Assembly: GCA_051652785.1 (NCBI GenBank)
Contig: JBOFUX010000009.1
Span: forward strand, 1-37,508
Source of the DNA: JAGNZR01 sp051652785
GTDB taxonomy: Bacteria > Fusobacteriota > Fusobacteriia > Fusobacteriales > Fusobacteriaceae
Reading direction: 5' to 3'
DNA length: 37,508 bases
Positions 5,727 through 14,194 of the stretch are shown here, in pieces. A model generated the notes under the pieces. The model was not told the origin of the DNA and made no database searches. It worked only from the letters and a program-made list of their open reading frames with translations. The position numbers and the translations under genes are program-made. Each line of letters opens with the position of its first letter. Positions within the stretch are counted from its first letter, which is position 1.

Positions 5727-8378
5727 ATGAAAAAAATTATTTTGTTATTTTTTTTAATGACTCATTTTAATATGGGGTATAGTGAGGACAGACTCAGTAT
5801 TGATGAGTTACACACTCTAAAAGAAAAAGGGATGCTCTCTCAAGAAGATTATGATATTCTTATTGCAGAATTAAGTGGAACTCTTGAAAATCAACAGCTA
5901 TATAAACTAAACGTAAATGGAAATTTAATTGATGACAAGTTTAAAGTGTTGATTAAGGGAGATTCTGAATATTTTCCTGTGCTTAAATTTTTAGAATTGT
6001 TAGAATTTTTTAATTTAAAACAAACAGAGAATGAAATAAACGTTTCTTTAAAAGAAAGTTTAACAGTTATATTAAATAAAAATAACAATACAATAGAGCT
6101 TCCTAATAATAAGGAGTTTAAGAAAAAAATATTAAATGAAAAAAATTATTTATTTAAAAAAGATGAGGAATATTTTTTACGTTCTGATATATTTAAAGAT
6201 ATATTTTTAAATTATTTATCAGATGAAGGAAAAGATTCAACTATAAGAATGAATTTAGCATTTAATACACCAAAAGAATCCTCTATTCTTTTTGAATTAA
6301 AACAAAAAGAGATAAAAAAAGAGTTAGAAAAAAATGAAATAGTTTATGTAAATAAAAGAAAAATTTTTGAATTAGGAAACACAAGAGTACAAATTTATCA
6401 AAAGTTTGATAAATTAGCCCATGAAGATAAGTATAAAAAAGATTGGGAAGGGTCATTAGAATATCAAGGTGCCGTACTTTATGGAAACTTAACAACAAGT
6501 TATGATTTTAAAGAAAATCAAGTTGAAGATATAGAGATAGAATACGAAGATATAGTAAAAGATCATAGTTTAAAACTAGGTGCGTACGAAGCTGGATATA
6601 ATTCAAGAGAGTTTGGATTTTCTTTAAAAAAAGACAAGGGATATTATGAATTAGGTAGAAAATTTATAATTAGAGAAGATGTTCCCATTGGAAGTAAAGT
6701 AGAACTTCTATATATGGGGTATCCTATTGAAGTAAAAGACGCTGAAAACGGAAGTGTAACTTTTGATAGTAGCTTAATTAGAGCAGACAGAAGTTATCAA
6801 TTAAAGGTTTATGGAGCAAAGGGTGATGTAGAAACAAGATATATTAATACCGCTCAAAACTACAATCAACAAAATAAAGATGATATAGAGTATGACATAT
6901 TTTTTAGAGAAGAATATAATAGCAAAAAATATCGTTGGAATATAAAGGGTTATTATGGTCTTACAAATGAAATAACACTTGGATTAGGAAATAAACGAAC
7001 TACTGAAAAAGTAAGAGATAAATATAAATTTTTAGATGAAGGTAGAATGGAGGTAACTTACTCAAATCAAATAAACAATAATACTTATCCCGTAATATTG
7101 CAACTTGGAAATGAAAGAACATTAACAAAGGGAGAAAATAGTAATAATGAAAAGTATGAAGAAAGATATAAATATGACGGATTAGCTCAAATAAATCTAA
7201 ATGATTGGAGACTAAAAACAGAAGTAGAACAATATGGAAAATTTTATAGGGAAAAATCAGAGACTAAATATGGGCTTGAGTACAGTGGATTTAACTCCTT
7301 TACATTAGGTTATGAGTATGAAATAAGTGAGTTAAGAAGTGCAAAAAAGGAAGATGAAAATAGATATAAAATCTATTATGATAAAGGGTTAACACAAAAT
7401 CTATTACTAAGTTCTGAAGTTGAAGTTACTAATAAGAATAATGACGAGTATAGAATGGATTTTTTTTATACAGGTTTTGCATCCTTTAACATAAATTGGA
7501 AAAATGCTTGGAAAAAGAGTATTTCAAACTATGAAACAGAGCTTGACGTGTATAGTAATAATTTTTATAAAATAATAGATTACTCTTTTGGAGTAAAATA
7601 TTCAGTAAAACTTAAAGAAAGAGTAGTTTTTAGTTTTAATATAGACTATGATAATTTCTTTAAAATTGTTGGAAAAGCTAGTGAAAGAGGAGGTAGAAAT
7701 TTAAAACTTGGAGTAGATAGAGTAGTAGATTTGAAAAATATAAAAGCTAAAGTTGATAAATTAGACTCGTCTAGAGTAAAAGTTATATCGTTTATAGATG
7801 GAAATAACAATAATATATATGATGCGGGAGAAACCAAAGTTGATAATGTTGAAATAAAAATTGGAGATCAAAGTTCAGTAACAAATGAAAAAGGTGAGGC
7901 AATGTTTTATGGTGTACCAAATAATATACTTTTAAACTTACAACCGACAATTAGAAAACCATCATATAGTTTAGGAAATAATATTATAAAAATAAAAGGT
8001 ATAACAACAACGACAATAGAAGCATATATTCCAGTAAAACCAATGCTGACATTGATTGGAAGAGTTGAACTAGATAAAATTATAAAATTATCATCTGAAG
8101 ATAGAGAGCTTTTGTACAGTAATATTTTAATAAAACTAAAGGATATAAAAGGAAACCAGATAGAACTTATTATGCCAGATGAAACAGGGAACTTTATAGT
8201 GAGCGGTATATTTCCGGATAAATACTTATTAGAAGTAAAATATAAGGGAAATAAATTTAACTTGCCTGAATTAGAAGAGAGTTTAGAGTTGATATATATA
8301 GCTACTTCAACACAAAAAATTATTTTAAACGTAACTAATGAAAAATTTATTATAAATACATTTTTAAAAGATAAATAA
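5727..8378 (+). CDS. Outer-membrane usher-like protein
   Basis: The 883-residue protein has a signal peptide (MKKIILLFFLMTHFNMGYS), the size of pilus ushers. Residues ~21-52 form an odd short helical module (IDELHTLKEKGMLSQEDYDI) resembling SHOCT-type helices. Then comes an N-terminal domain (~55-200), and a long series of alternating aromatic/charged beta strands (~205-670) fitting a barrel. In it the block EDVPIGSKVELLYMGYPIEV, then DGSLIRADRSYQLKVYGAKG-type sequence (~315-375), matches the plug region of CS1/TcfC-like ushers. Near residue 690, FIDGNNNNIYDAGE opens a calcium-type loop and a B-type/carboxypeptidase-regulatory-like domain (VDNVEIKIG..VTNEKGEAMFYGV). Another small beta domain follows at the C-terminus, as in ushers with C-terminal plug-like domains. 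It would form the secretion pore and assembly platform. The family is strongly supported by layout; similarity to characterised ushers is likely low. Confidence 0.72.
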   Translation: MKKIILLFFLMTHFNMGYSEDRLSIDELHTLKEKGMLSQEDYDILIAELSGTLENQQLYKLNVNGNLIDDKFKVLIKGDSEYFPVLKFLELLEFFNLKQTENEINVSLKESLTVILNKNNNTIELPNNKEFKKKILNEKNYLFKKDEEYFLRSDIFKDIFLNYLSDEGKDSTIRMNLAFNTPKESSILFELKQKEIKKELEKNEIVYVNKRKIFELGNTRVQIYQKFDKLAHEDKYKKDWEGSLEYQGAVLYGNLTTSYDFKENQVEDIEIEYEDIVKDHSLKLGAYEAGYNSREFGFSLKKDKGYYELGRKFIIREDVPIGSKVELLYMGYPIEVKDAENGSVTFDSSLIRADRSYQLKVYGAKGDVETRYINTAQNYNQQNKDDIEYDIFFREEYNSKKYRWNIKGYYGLTNEITLGLGNKRTTEKVRDKYKFLDEGRMEVTYSNQINNNTYPVILQLGNERTLTKGENSNNEKYEERYKYDGLAQINLNDWRLKTEVEQYGKFYREKSETKYGLEYSGFNSFTLGYEYEISELRSAKKEDENRYKIYYDKGLTQNLLLSSEVEVTNKNNDEYRMDFFYTGFASFNINWKNAWKKSISNYETELDVYSNNFYKIIDYSFGVKYSVKLKERVVFSFNIDYDNFFKIVGKASERGGRNLKLGVDRVVDLKNIKAKVDKLDSSRVKVISFIDGNNNNIYDAGETKVDNVEIKIGDQSSVTNEKGEAMFYGVPNNILLNLQPTIRKPSYSLGNNIIKIKGITTTTIEAYIPVKPMLTLIGRVELDKIIKLSSEDRELLYSNILIKLKDIKGNQIELIMPDETGNFIVSGIFPDKYLLEVKYKGNKFNLPELEESLELIYIATSTQKIILNVTNEKFIINTFLKDK

Positions 8379-8405
8379 AATAAAATAAAAGGGGTAAGAT
8401 ATAAT

Positions 8406-8876
8406 ATGCTTAAAAAATTTATATTAATAATAATTTATAGTGTTTTATGTACTACCTCTATATATTCAAAAGCACTAAATTATATAGAAAATCAGGATAT
8501 TCAATTGGGGAAAGGATGGAAGCTAGAAAAAAACTATACGGTATTATTAGAATCAAGACTGAATATCTTTGTTCCTTTAGAGATTTTAAGTGATATTGAT
8601 ATTAATGCTGTGGTAATTGATGGAGAAGAGGTTAATATACCTTTTGAAATTTCACTAAATAGAGAACCTAAAAAAAAAGATTATTATAAACTAAAATTTA
8701 GTGAAACAAAAATAGATATAGATAATGATGGACTGATAGATACTACTATTTATTCCCCTAAATATATTAATCAAAAAATTGTAAAAGAAAGTTATGTTAA
8801 TATAAAAGGTGCCAATATCTCAAAAGATGGAGACTATTATAAAAAAATATATATAACGATTGAAGTTGATGAGTAA
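8406..8876 (+). CDS. Small exported protein, possible minor pilus subunit
   Basis: The 156-residue protein has a signal peptide (LKKFILIIIYSVLCTTSIYS) and a mature start KALNYIENQDIQ. The body is beta-rich and ends with KIYITIEVDE. One segment, DIDNDGLIDTTIY, is an EF-hand-like or thrombospondin-type calcium loop (D-x-D-x-D-G). It has no cysteines and no membrane anchor. The start at 8406 follows GGGGTAAG. It sits between the usher and another small exported protein, where minor or initiator subunits are often encoded. I recognise no family; subunit status comes from position, size and secretion signal only. Confidence 0.5.
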   Translation: MLKKFILIIIYSVLCTTSIYSKALNYIENQDIQLGKGWKLEKNYTVLLESRLNIFVPLEILSDIDINAVVIDGEEVNIPFEISLNREPKKKDYYKLKFSETKIDIDNDGLIDTTIYSPKYINQKIVKESYVNIKGANISKDGDYYKKIYITIEVDE

Positions 8877-8890
8877 AGGGAGTTGTGTAT

Positions 8891-9337
8891 ATGAGAAAAA
8901 TATTCTTGATAATAGGACTATGTTTTGTGTCATCCTTAATCTTTGGAGAGGTTTATATAAAAATATATGAACCTATTCGTTTTAAAAATTTAAATATGAG
9001 ATCTTTAGAGAGAGATTACTTGGTTGGTGAGGGGAGTTTTGAGGTATATACAGATAATTTAAAAAAAGATATAGGAAAAAAAATATTATTTAAGTTCCCA
9101 GAGATAGGATATATGACAAATAAAAAAAATATAATTAAAATAATTAAATACAGTATGGAAACAGAGGATAATATGATGTTAATATCTACCAAAAGAGAAA
9201 TTGTAAAGTTTTATGCCCTTGTAAACAGAAGAAAAATAGGAAAAAATAAAGAAGCTGAAATAGTTCAAGGGGAATACGTTGGGTACGTTCCTGTAATATT
9301 TTCTCTCTATGAAAATATTATTAGAGGAGGTGAGTAA
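8891..9337 (+). CDS. Small exported protein, possible second minor subunit
   Basis: The start is taken at the ATG at 8891, eight bases after GGGAG; a GTG two codons earlier is too close to that site. The 148-residue product has a signal peptide (MRKIFLIIGLCFVSSLIFG) and mature sequence EVYIKIYEPIRFKNLNMRSL. It is predicted beta-sandwich with several Lys-rich loops and a C-terminal strand pair (GEYVGYVPVIFSLYE). The paired small genes downstream of the usher resemble each other in size and secretion signal but not obviously in sequence. Its stop overlaps the next start by 1 nt, so the two are translationally coupled. Function unknown beyond the pilus context. Confidence 0.5.
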   Translation: MRKIFLIIGLCFVSSLIFGEVYIKIYEPIRFKNLNMRSLERDYLVGEGSFEVYTDNLKKDIGKKILFKFPEIGYMTNKKNIIKIIKYSMETEDNMMLISTKREIVKFYALVNRRKIGKNKEAEIVQGEYVGYVPVIFSLYENIIRGGE

Positions 9338-10590
9338 TGTTTGATTTAAGGAAAATAATAATTTTAAATATATTTTTATACATTTTATCATTTTCAAATG
9401 TCATTTCAAATACAATTATTTTGAATAATCCTGGCAAACAAGTTACAACTATGGAAACGATAAAGAAAAAAGAAAAAGCAGATCTGAATCTAAATATTTT
9501 AAAGGTATCCTCTTTTGAAATTGAAGGATATGTGAATAGAAGTGAGAAGTTAATTCATTTTGTTTTAGATGAGTTAGTTATAGAGGATGATTTTTATTTA
9601 GCTGAAAATAAAGATATTTTTAAAGGAGATACTAGAAAAGTTAAAAGTTATTTAAGCTTTTATGAAATAGAGAAAACAGACTATAATAATAAAGTTATCA
9701 CATTTCACTATAGTTCTCTCCCTAAAGAACTTTATTTAATTAAGTATGATTCTAAAACGAAAGTATTAAAAAAACTATATAAATGGGAAGAGAAAGATAT
9801 AAAATATATTGATTTTCAAAAAGGAAAACTGATATTTTCTTTTACGGAAGACTACAATATATTTGAAATTATTAGCTTTTCTTTTAATAATATAATTAAT
9901 CAAAAGGGAAGTTTAGAAATAAAAAGTGGAAATTTTATAGAAATTGATCCAATTTTAACTAAAGAGGTTATTATAAAAAATGATAATGGAAAAATTTTAG
10001 AAACTATTTCTTTAAAAAATGGAAGTGGATTTTTAAAATTAGATAATTCAAAAAAAGGTATAATATTAGAAAATGGCTCTCAAATTTTAAATTTTGGAGT
10101 AGGATTTAGAAATAATGAGATTCTTTTACAAATTAAAGGAACAACAGATTCAAGCAAAGAGTATTTAATGACTTTTGAAGTAGTTAATTTAGATGAAACA
10201 TCAGGAATATATAATATTAGCGTTAAACCAGCACAATATTCTTTGAAAATATTAAGTAATAGCATAAACTTTGATTTTAATAAACCTGATAAATCACTTA
10301 CTGAATTAGAAGAAACAGAAGAAACAGAACTAATAAGTGAAAGTGAAATATCAATAGAATCAAAAGATTTAAATATAAAAGTTGCATTTATAAATAATGG
10401 AGTTATAAGTTTAAAAAATGGTGAAAATATTTTAAATGGTAAATTAGAAGCTCAATTAGATAATAATTCAACAAAAGGAAACATTAAAACTCTTCGAGTT
10501 ATAGGGCGAGTAAACAAAAAGGATATTAAAAATGTTCCAGATGGGGACTACATAGGAACTACAGAGTTAATTATAGACATAGATTCTTAA
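9337..10590 (+). CDS. Large exported protein, candidate tip adhesin
   Basis: The 417-residue protein has a signal peptide (about residues 1-25). A long beta-rich N-terminal region follows with FEIEGYVNRSEKLIHFVLDE, FTEDYNIFEIISFSF and repeated NGSGF/NGSQI-type turns. Residues ~325-345 are an acidic linker (TELEETEETELISESEISIE). The final ~75 residues return to beta sequence ending GDYIGTTELIIDID, which resembles the last strands of a pilin domain. An N-terminal binding domain, linker and C-terminal pilin-like domain, encoded last in the operon, is the layout of tip adhesins in alternative chaperone-usher systems. No receptor can be guessed. Its ATG overlaps the previous stop by 1 nt. Only 14 bp separates its end from the convergent cobB gene, with no obvious terminator. 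Confidence 0.5.
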   Translation: MFDLRKIIILNIFLYILSFSNVISNTIILNNPGKQVTTMETIKKKEKADLNLNILKVSSFEIEGYVNRSEKLIHFVLDELVIEDDFYLAENKDIFKGDTRKVKSYLSFYEIEKTDYNNKVITFHYSSLPKELYLIKYDSKTKVLKKLYKWEEKDIKYIDFQKGKLIFSFTEDYNIFEIISFSFNNIINQKGSLEIKSGNFIEIDPILTKEVIIKNDNGKILETISLKNGSGFLKLDNSKKGIILENGSQILNFGVGFRNNEILLQIKGTTDSSKEYLMTFEVVNLDETSGIYNISVKPAQYSLKILSNSINFDFNKPDKSLTELEETEETELISESEISIESKDLNIKVAFINNGVISLKNGENILNGKLEAQLDNNSTKGNIKTLRVIGRVNKKDIKNVPDGDYIGTTELIIDIDS

Positions 10591-10604
10591 ACTAAAAAAA
10601 AAAA

Positions 10605-11306
10605 TTATTTAACCACATAATTCATAGCATCACCAAAACTATCTCTAATAATAAGAGTCGCTTGTTTATCGTATTTAGTTTCATCAGCATTAATAATAAC
10701 TAAATTTTTACCTTTGAAATACTGAAGATAGTAAGCAGCAGGATAAACAGTGAGGCTTGTTCCTGCAACAATAAGAGTATCTGCTTTTTCAATAGCAGCT
10801 ATTGCTAAATTCGTTATATTATCATCAAGATTTTCCCCGTAGAGAGTAACAGGAGGACGAGTGACTCCACCACAAGAACAACTAAAGTTTTCATTTTCTT
10901 TTTTTCCGCAAGAGAGACAGTAAAAATATGAGATATTTCCATGTAGTTCCAAAACATTTTGAGAACCAGATTTTTGATGTAAATCATCTATATTTTGAGT
11001 GATTATAGTTTTTAATTTTCCTAATTTTTCGAGTTCTAAAAGAGCATAATGCCCTTTATGAGGTTTTACATTTTTAAAATCCATTTTATCATTTAAAAAT
11101 TGATTAAAAATATTTCTATTTTTTAAAAAGAAATCAATATGTAATATTTCTTCTGGATTATATCCCTTATATTTTCTACTATAAAGTCCACTTTTACCTT
11201 TAAAATCTTGAATTCCACTTTCTGTAGATGTTCCTGCCCCTCCAAAAAATACAATGTTATTGCTATTTTTAATAATTTTTTTTAATACTTCTAATTTGTC
11301 ATTCAT
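10605..11306 (-). CDS. cobB: Sir2-family NAD-dependent protein deacylase
   Basis: The 233-residue product carries all sirtuin landmarks. GGAGTSTESGIQDFK at 22-36 is the NAD-binding loop. TQNIDDLHQKSG follows at 103-114 and catalytic His is in LELHG (H122). Four zinc cysteines sit at 130, 133, 143 and 145 (C-x2-C-x9-C-x-C), then RPPVTLYGE and AGTSLTVYPA. It would remove acyl groups from lysines using NAD+. Small departures are FKG for the usual FRG after the GIxDF motif and RPPVTLYGE for RPxVVxFGE. Length fits the short bacterial class. It stands alone, with its own upstream region towards gltS, and ends 14 bp from the converging pilus operon. Confidence 0.93.
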   Translation of the reverse strand: MNDKLEVLKKIIKNSNNIVFFGGAGTSTESGIQDFKGKSGLYSRKYKGYNPEEILHIDFFLKNRNIFNQFLNDKMDFKNVKPHKGHYALLELEKLGKLKTIITQNIDDLHQKSGSQNVLELHGNISYFYCLSCGKKENENFSCSCGGVTRPPVTLYGENLDDNITNLAIAAIEKADTLIVAGTSLTVYPAAYYLQYFKGKNLVIINADETKYDKQATLIIRDSFGDAMNYVVK

Positions 11307-11350
11307 TTTATCTCCTCATATATAACTTTTATAAGATTAACTAACCCATT

Positions 11351-11372
11351 ATAGTTATATATATATAACTAT
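11351..11372. promoter_or_regulatory. 22-bp perfect palindrome between cobB and gltS
   Basis: The arm ATAGTTATATA is followed by its exact reverse complement TATATAACTAT with no spacer. It lies 45 bp upstream of cobB and about 280 bp upstream of gltS in the 344-bp divergent gap 11307-11650. The rest of the gap is AT-rich, with no gene seen. It could be an operator for a dimeric repressor or simply an AT-rich cruciform. Confidence 0.4.
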
Positions 11373-11650
11373 TTATTTTATTTAATATTTTATTATATCA
11401 TGAAAAAACAAGCTTTAAAGTTCTTTCATTTTTATTTTTTTACGAAGATTTTATAGAGTTCTATTTTGAGCGTTGCCTTGATTTTATTTAATATTCTATG
11501 ATATAATTATTTATAATAAAAATTCTTTTTGAAATGTTTTAATAAAGTTATATTTGAAAAATATATGATAAGTTTGTTTCATATTGAGTATATCAACGAG
11601 TACTGTGTTGAAAAAATATTTAACTTTTGAAAATAAAAACAGGAGGAAAA

Positions 11651-12874
11651 ATGAATTTTTTATTTAATAGTTTAGGGATTTTAATTAAATTTAATATGAT
11701 TAGCACATTAGCAGTTGGATTGATTGCTCTATATCTCGGTTTATATATTAAAAAAAATTCCAAATTTATTAATAAATTTGGGGTTCCTTCACCTGTAATT
11801 GGGGGAATTATTTTTGCTGTTATTCATCTTGTTATAAGGAAAAATGGATATGGTACTCTTGAATATGACACAACACTTCAAACACCATTTATGGTTGTAT
11901 TTTTTATAACAATTGGGATGAGCTCTTCTGCCCGAGCATTAAAAAAAGGAGGCAATCTTTTAGTAATATTTTGGCTTTTAAGTGGATTTATGACATTTAT
12001 GCAGACGACAATTGGAATTTCAGTAGCAAAATTAACAAATATAAATCCTCTTTATGGTATTTTAGCTGGCTCTGTTTCTATGAGCGGTGGACACGGCTCA
12101 GCTGGTGCTTTTGGAAGTACAGTTGAGCAGTTGGGAGTAATGGGAGCTAGTACAATGGCTCTTTCATCAGCAACGTTTGGACTTTTAGCAGGAGGATTAT
12201 TAGGTGCTCCTCTTGGCTTATATCTAATAAGAAAATATAAATTGAAAGCTATAAATATTGTAGGGAAAAATGAACTTAATTTAGATAAAACTTTTGAAAA
12301 AAATGATCTAACAGCAGATGAACTTTTAAAGCACATAGCAATTATAGCGATAATTATGACGATAGGAACAAGTGTGGCAGAGGGCTTAAAAATAATATTT
12401 GATTTGGCGTTACCGTCTTATGTTGGAGCAATGCTTGTTGCTATTATATTTAATAATATAAATATCAAATTTAATATTTTAAAAATGAATAAGCATCTTA
12501 TTGATATTATTGGCGTAGCATCTTTAAATATTTTTTTGTCTATGGCTTTAATATCTTTAAAATTATGGGAGCTTGCTACACTAGCTATTCCAATGTTTAT
12601 AATTTTATTTGTGCAAGTAATTTTTATGGCTTTATTCACAAGTTTAATAGTATTTAGAGCTATGGGAAAAGATTATGATGCTGCAGTTATGGTTTCTGGA
12701 ATGTGTGGATCAGGATTAGGAGCAACGACAAATGCAATGTTAAATATGGGTGAAATTTCTGAAAGACATGGATACACTGTAAATCCATATTTAATTGTAA
12801 CTTTAACAGGAGCCTTTTTAATAGATATATTTCAAATGCCTATTATAATAACAGCTATTAATATATTTAAATAG
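11651..12874 (+). CDS. gltS: Sodium/glutamate symporter
   Basis: The 407-residue hydrophobic carrier is set to the ATG at 11651, directly after a perfect AGGAGG (11641-11646); an earlier in-frame start lies upstream of that site. It shows the GltS-family duplicated architecture, with ten or so membrane helices in two halves. The first-half reentrant region is GILAGSVSMSGGHGSAGAFG. The second-half counterpart is VSGMCGSGLGATTNAMLNM, both Gly/Ser-rich signatures of the family. FGVPSPVIGGIIFAV near the N-terminus is also typical. It imports glutamate with Na+, in keeping with the amino-acid-fermenting life of Fusobacteria. Monocistronic, followed by an AT-rich hairpin at 12909. Confidence 0.93.
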   Translation: MNFLFNSLGILIKFNMISTLAVGLIALYLGLYIKKNSKFINKFGVPSPVIGGIIFAVIHLVIRKNGYGTLEYDTTLQTPFMVVFFITIGMSSSARALKKGGNLLVIFWLLSGFMTFMQTTIGISVAKLTNINPLYGILAGSVSMSGGHGSAGAFGSTVEQLGVMGASTMALSSATFGLLAGGLLGAPLGLYLIRKYKLKAINIVGKNELNLDKTFEKNDLTADELLKHIAIIAIIMTIGTSVAEGLKIIFDLALPSYVGAMLVAIIFNNINIKFNILKMNKHLIDIIGVASLNIFLSMALISLKLWELATLAIPMFIILFVQVIFMALFTSLIVFRAMGKDYDAAVMVSGMCGSGLGATTNAMLNMGEISERHGYTVNPYLIVTLTGAFLIDIFQMPIIITAINIFK

Positions 12875-12908
12875 CAGTATATGAATAATACAAAGATATA
12901 TTTAATTC

Positions 12909-12951
12909 TTCTAGTTAAAAAATAACATATAAAATTATTTTTTAATTAGAA
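12909..12951 (+). terminator. Terminator hairpin after gltS
   Basis: Two 17-nt arms (12909-12925, 12935-12951) pair with one G-U wobble around a 9-nt loop and are followed by GTTATTTTATTTT. The stem is mostly A-T, so it is weak thermodynamically but long. It sits 35 bp after the gltS stop. Confidence 0.6.
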
Positions 12952-12967
12952 GTTATTTTATTTTAAT

Positions 12968-12996
12968 TTGAAATATTTGCACACATAGGTTATACT
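12968..12996 (+). promoter_or_regulatory. Sigma-70 type promoter for the SIMPL-SLH-pgi cluster
   Basis: TTGAAA (12968-12973) and TATACT (12991-12996) are separated by exactly 17 bp. They lie about 40 bp upstream of the start at 13035, with a GGAGG ribosome site following. Confidence 0.6.
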
Positions 12997-13034
12997 AAAT
13001 ATAGAGATAAAATGCAAGTTGGAGGTTTTTAAAC

Positions 13035-13721
13035 ATGAAAAAAATACTAGTTGTAATTTTTACTACTTTAAGTTTGCTGACATTGGCTGAATCTAGCATT
13101 CCAAAAATATCTGTTCAAGGAATAGGAAGCATAGAAGTGAAACCAGATAGAGTGGAAATTAATTTTTCAGTTGTAACGGAAGATGAAAACGCAGAAAAAG
13201 CTATTGAAAAAAATAAAGCTATAATGGAAAAAGTAAAGTTAAAAATAACAGAGCTTAAAATTAATAAAAATAATATAAAAACAGTAGATTACAGTGTAAA
13301 TAAGATTTCGGAAAACTACAATACTCCAAATCCTATATATAAATATCAAGTTAGAAATTCTTTTTTAATTGAGATAGAAGATATTAAAAATACAGAAAAT
13401 ATAGTTTCAAAATTACAAGAAGTTGGGATAAATTCAATTTCAGGAATGAAATTCTCTTCTAGTAAAGAAAAAAGTATTCAGTCAGAAGTGATGGTACTTG
13501 CATACAAAGATGCTTATGAAAAAGCAAATTCAGTGGCAAATTCAACAGGTTATGTAATAGAACCTTTAGATTTAATATATGATTACTTTCCAATGAGAAG
13601 AAATCTTTCATACAATACTAATAGTTTAAATATAAAATCTTCAAAAAATACTGATTTATTCATACCAGAGATTTTAAATATAGAGGTTAATGTTAAAGCT
13701 GTTTTTCAATTGAAAAAATAG
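13035..13721 (+). CDS. SIMPL domain-containing exported protein (DUF541)
   Basis: The 228-residue protein has a signal peptide (MKKILVVIFTTLSLLTLA). Hallmarks of the SIMPL/DUF541 family follow: SVQGIGSIEVKPDRVEINFS at the mature N-terminus, then VTEDENAEKAIEKNKAIMEK. The central block KNNIKTVDYSVNKISENY..KYQVRNSFLIEIEDI and the closing ILNIEVNVKAVFQLKK are also family-like. Relatives form periplasmic or outer-membrane-associated oligomers, some linked to oxidative-stress tolerance, but the biochemical role is unsettled. It leads a cluster with the SLH-type protein 10 bp downstream and pgi, transcribed from the promoter at 12968. Length and motif order are normal. Confidence 0.88.
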   Translation: MKKILVVIFTTLSLLTLAESSIPKISVQGIGSIEVKPDRVEINFSVVTEDENAEKAIEKNKAIMEKVKLKITELKINKNNIKTVDYSVNKISENYNTPNPIYKYQVRNSFLIEIEDIKNTENIVSKLQEVGINSISGMKFSSSKEKSIQSEVMVLAYKDAYEKANSVANSTGYVIEPLDLIYDYFPMRRNLSYNTNSLNIKSSKNTDLFIPEILNIEVNVKAVFQLKK

Positions 13722-13731
13722 GAGAATCTAA

Positions 13732-14178
13732 ATGCAAAAATTAAAAAAAATATTAGCTATTATGTTAATTTTCTCTAATCTTGCGTACGCTGCGAACAAA
13801 TATGAAGATATACCAAAGGAGCATTGGGCATATAGTTCTGTAAATAATTTAATAAATAAGGGGATTTTAAAGCAAGATAGTTATAATTTTAGAGGTGAAG
13901 AAGAAATTACTCGTTATGATTTTGTTTATTATCTATCTAAAACATTGAACAAATTAGATTTAGAAAAGACAGATAAAAAAGATTTATTAATATTAGAAAG
14001 TTTAGTATCTGAATTTGCCAAAGAATTAACTAAGATAGGTTTCGATACTGAAACATTTAATGGAAAAATAAATAATATAAATGAAACTATTCAGTTATTA
14101 AAGGCAACAGTGGAAGATAATCAACTAACAATAGCCAAGTTAAAAAAAAGATTGGATATTTTAGAAAATAAAAAATAA
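13732..14178 (+). CDS. SLH-domain plus coiled-coil envelope protein
   Basis: The 148-residue protein has a signal peptide ending ..FSNLAYA (residue ~20). A single S-layer-homology-type domain follows: YEDIPKEHWAYSSVNNLINK and then ITRYDFVYYLSKTL at ~60-75. A charged heptad-repeat coiled coil (~100-146, VEDNQLTIAKLKKRLDILEN) ends the chain. In Gram-negative low-GC lineages and Thermotoga relatives, an SLH domain binds secondary polymer or peptidoglycan, and a coiled coil spans the periplasm to an outer-membrane barrel. Here the barrel is absent, so the protein is either a short tether fragment or a free periplasmic spacer. RBS AGGAGAATC precedes the ATG. No frameshift to a missing barrel is visible before pgi starts 16 bp later. 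Confidence 0.72.
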   Translation: MQKLKKILAIMLIFSNLAYAANKYEDIPKEHWAYSSVNNLINKGILKQDSYNFRGEEEITRYDFVYYLSKTLNKLDLEKTDKKDLLILESLVSEFAKELTKIGFDTETFNGKINNINETIQLLKATVEDNQLTIAKLKKRLDILENKK

Positions 14179-14194
14179 TATGGAGATGGAAGTA

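Noticed and set aside
11400..11460. Possible small RNA or terminator in the cobB-gltS gap
   Set aside because: The inverted repeats are short and interrupted, and no promoter-terminator pair could be aligned.
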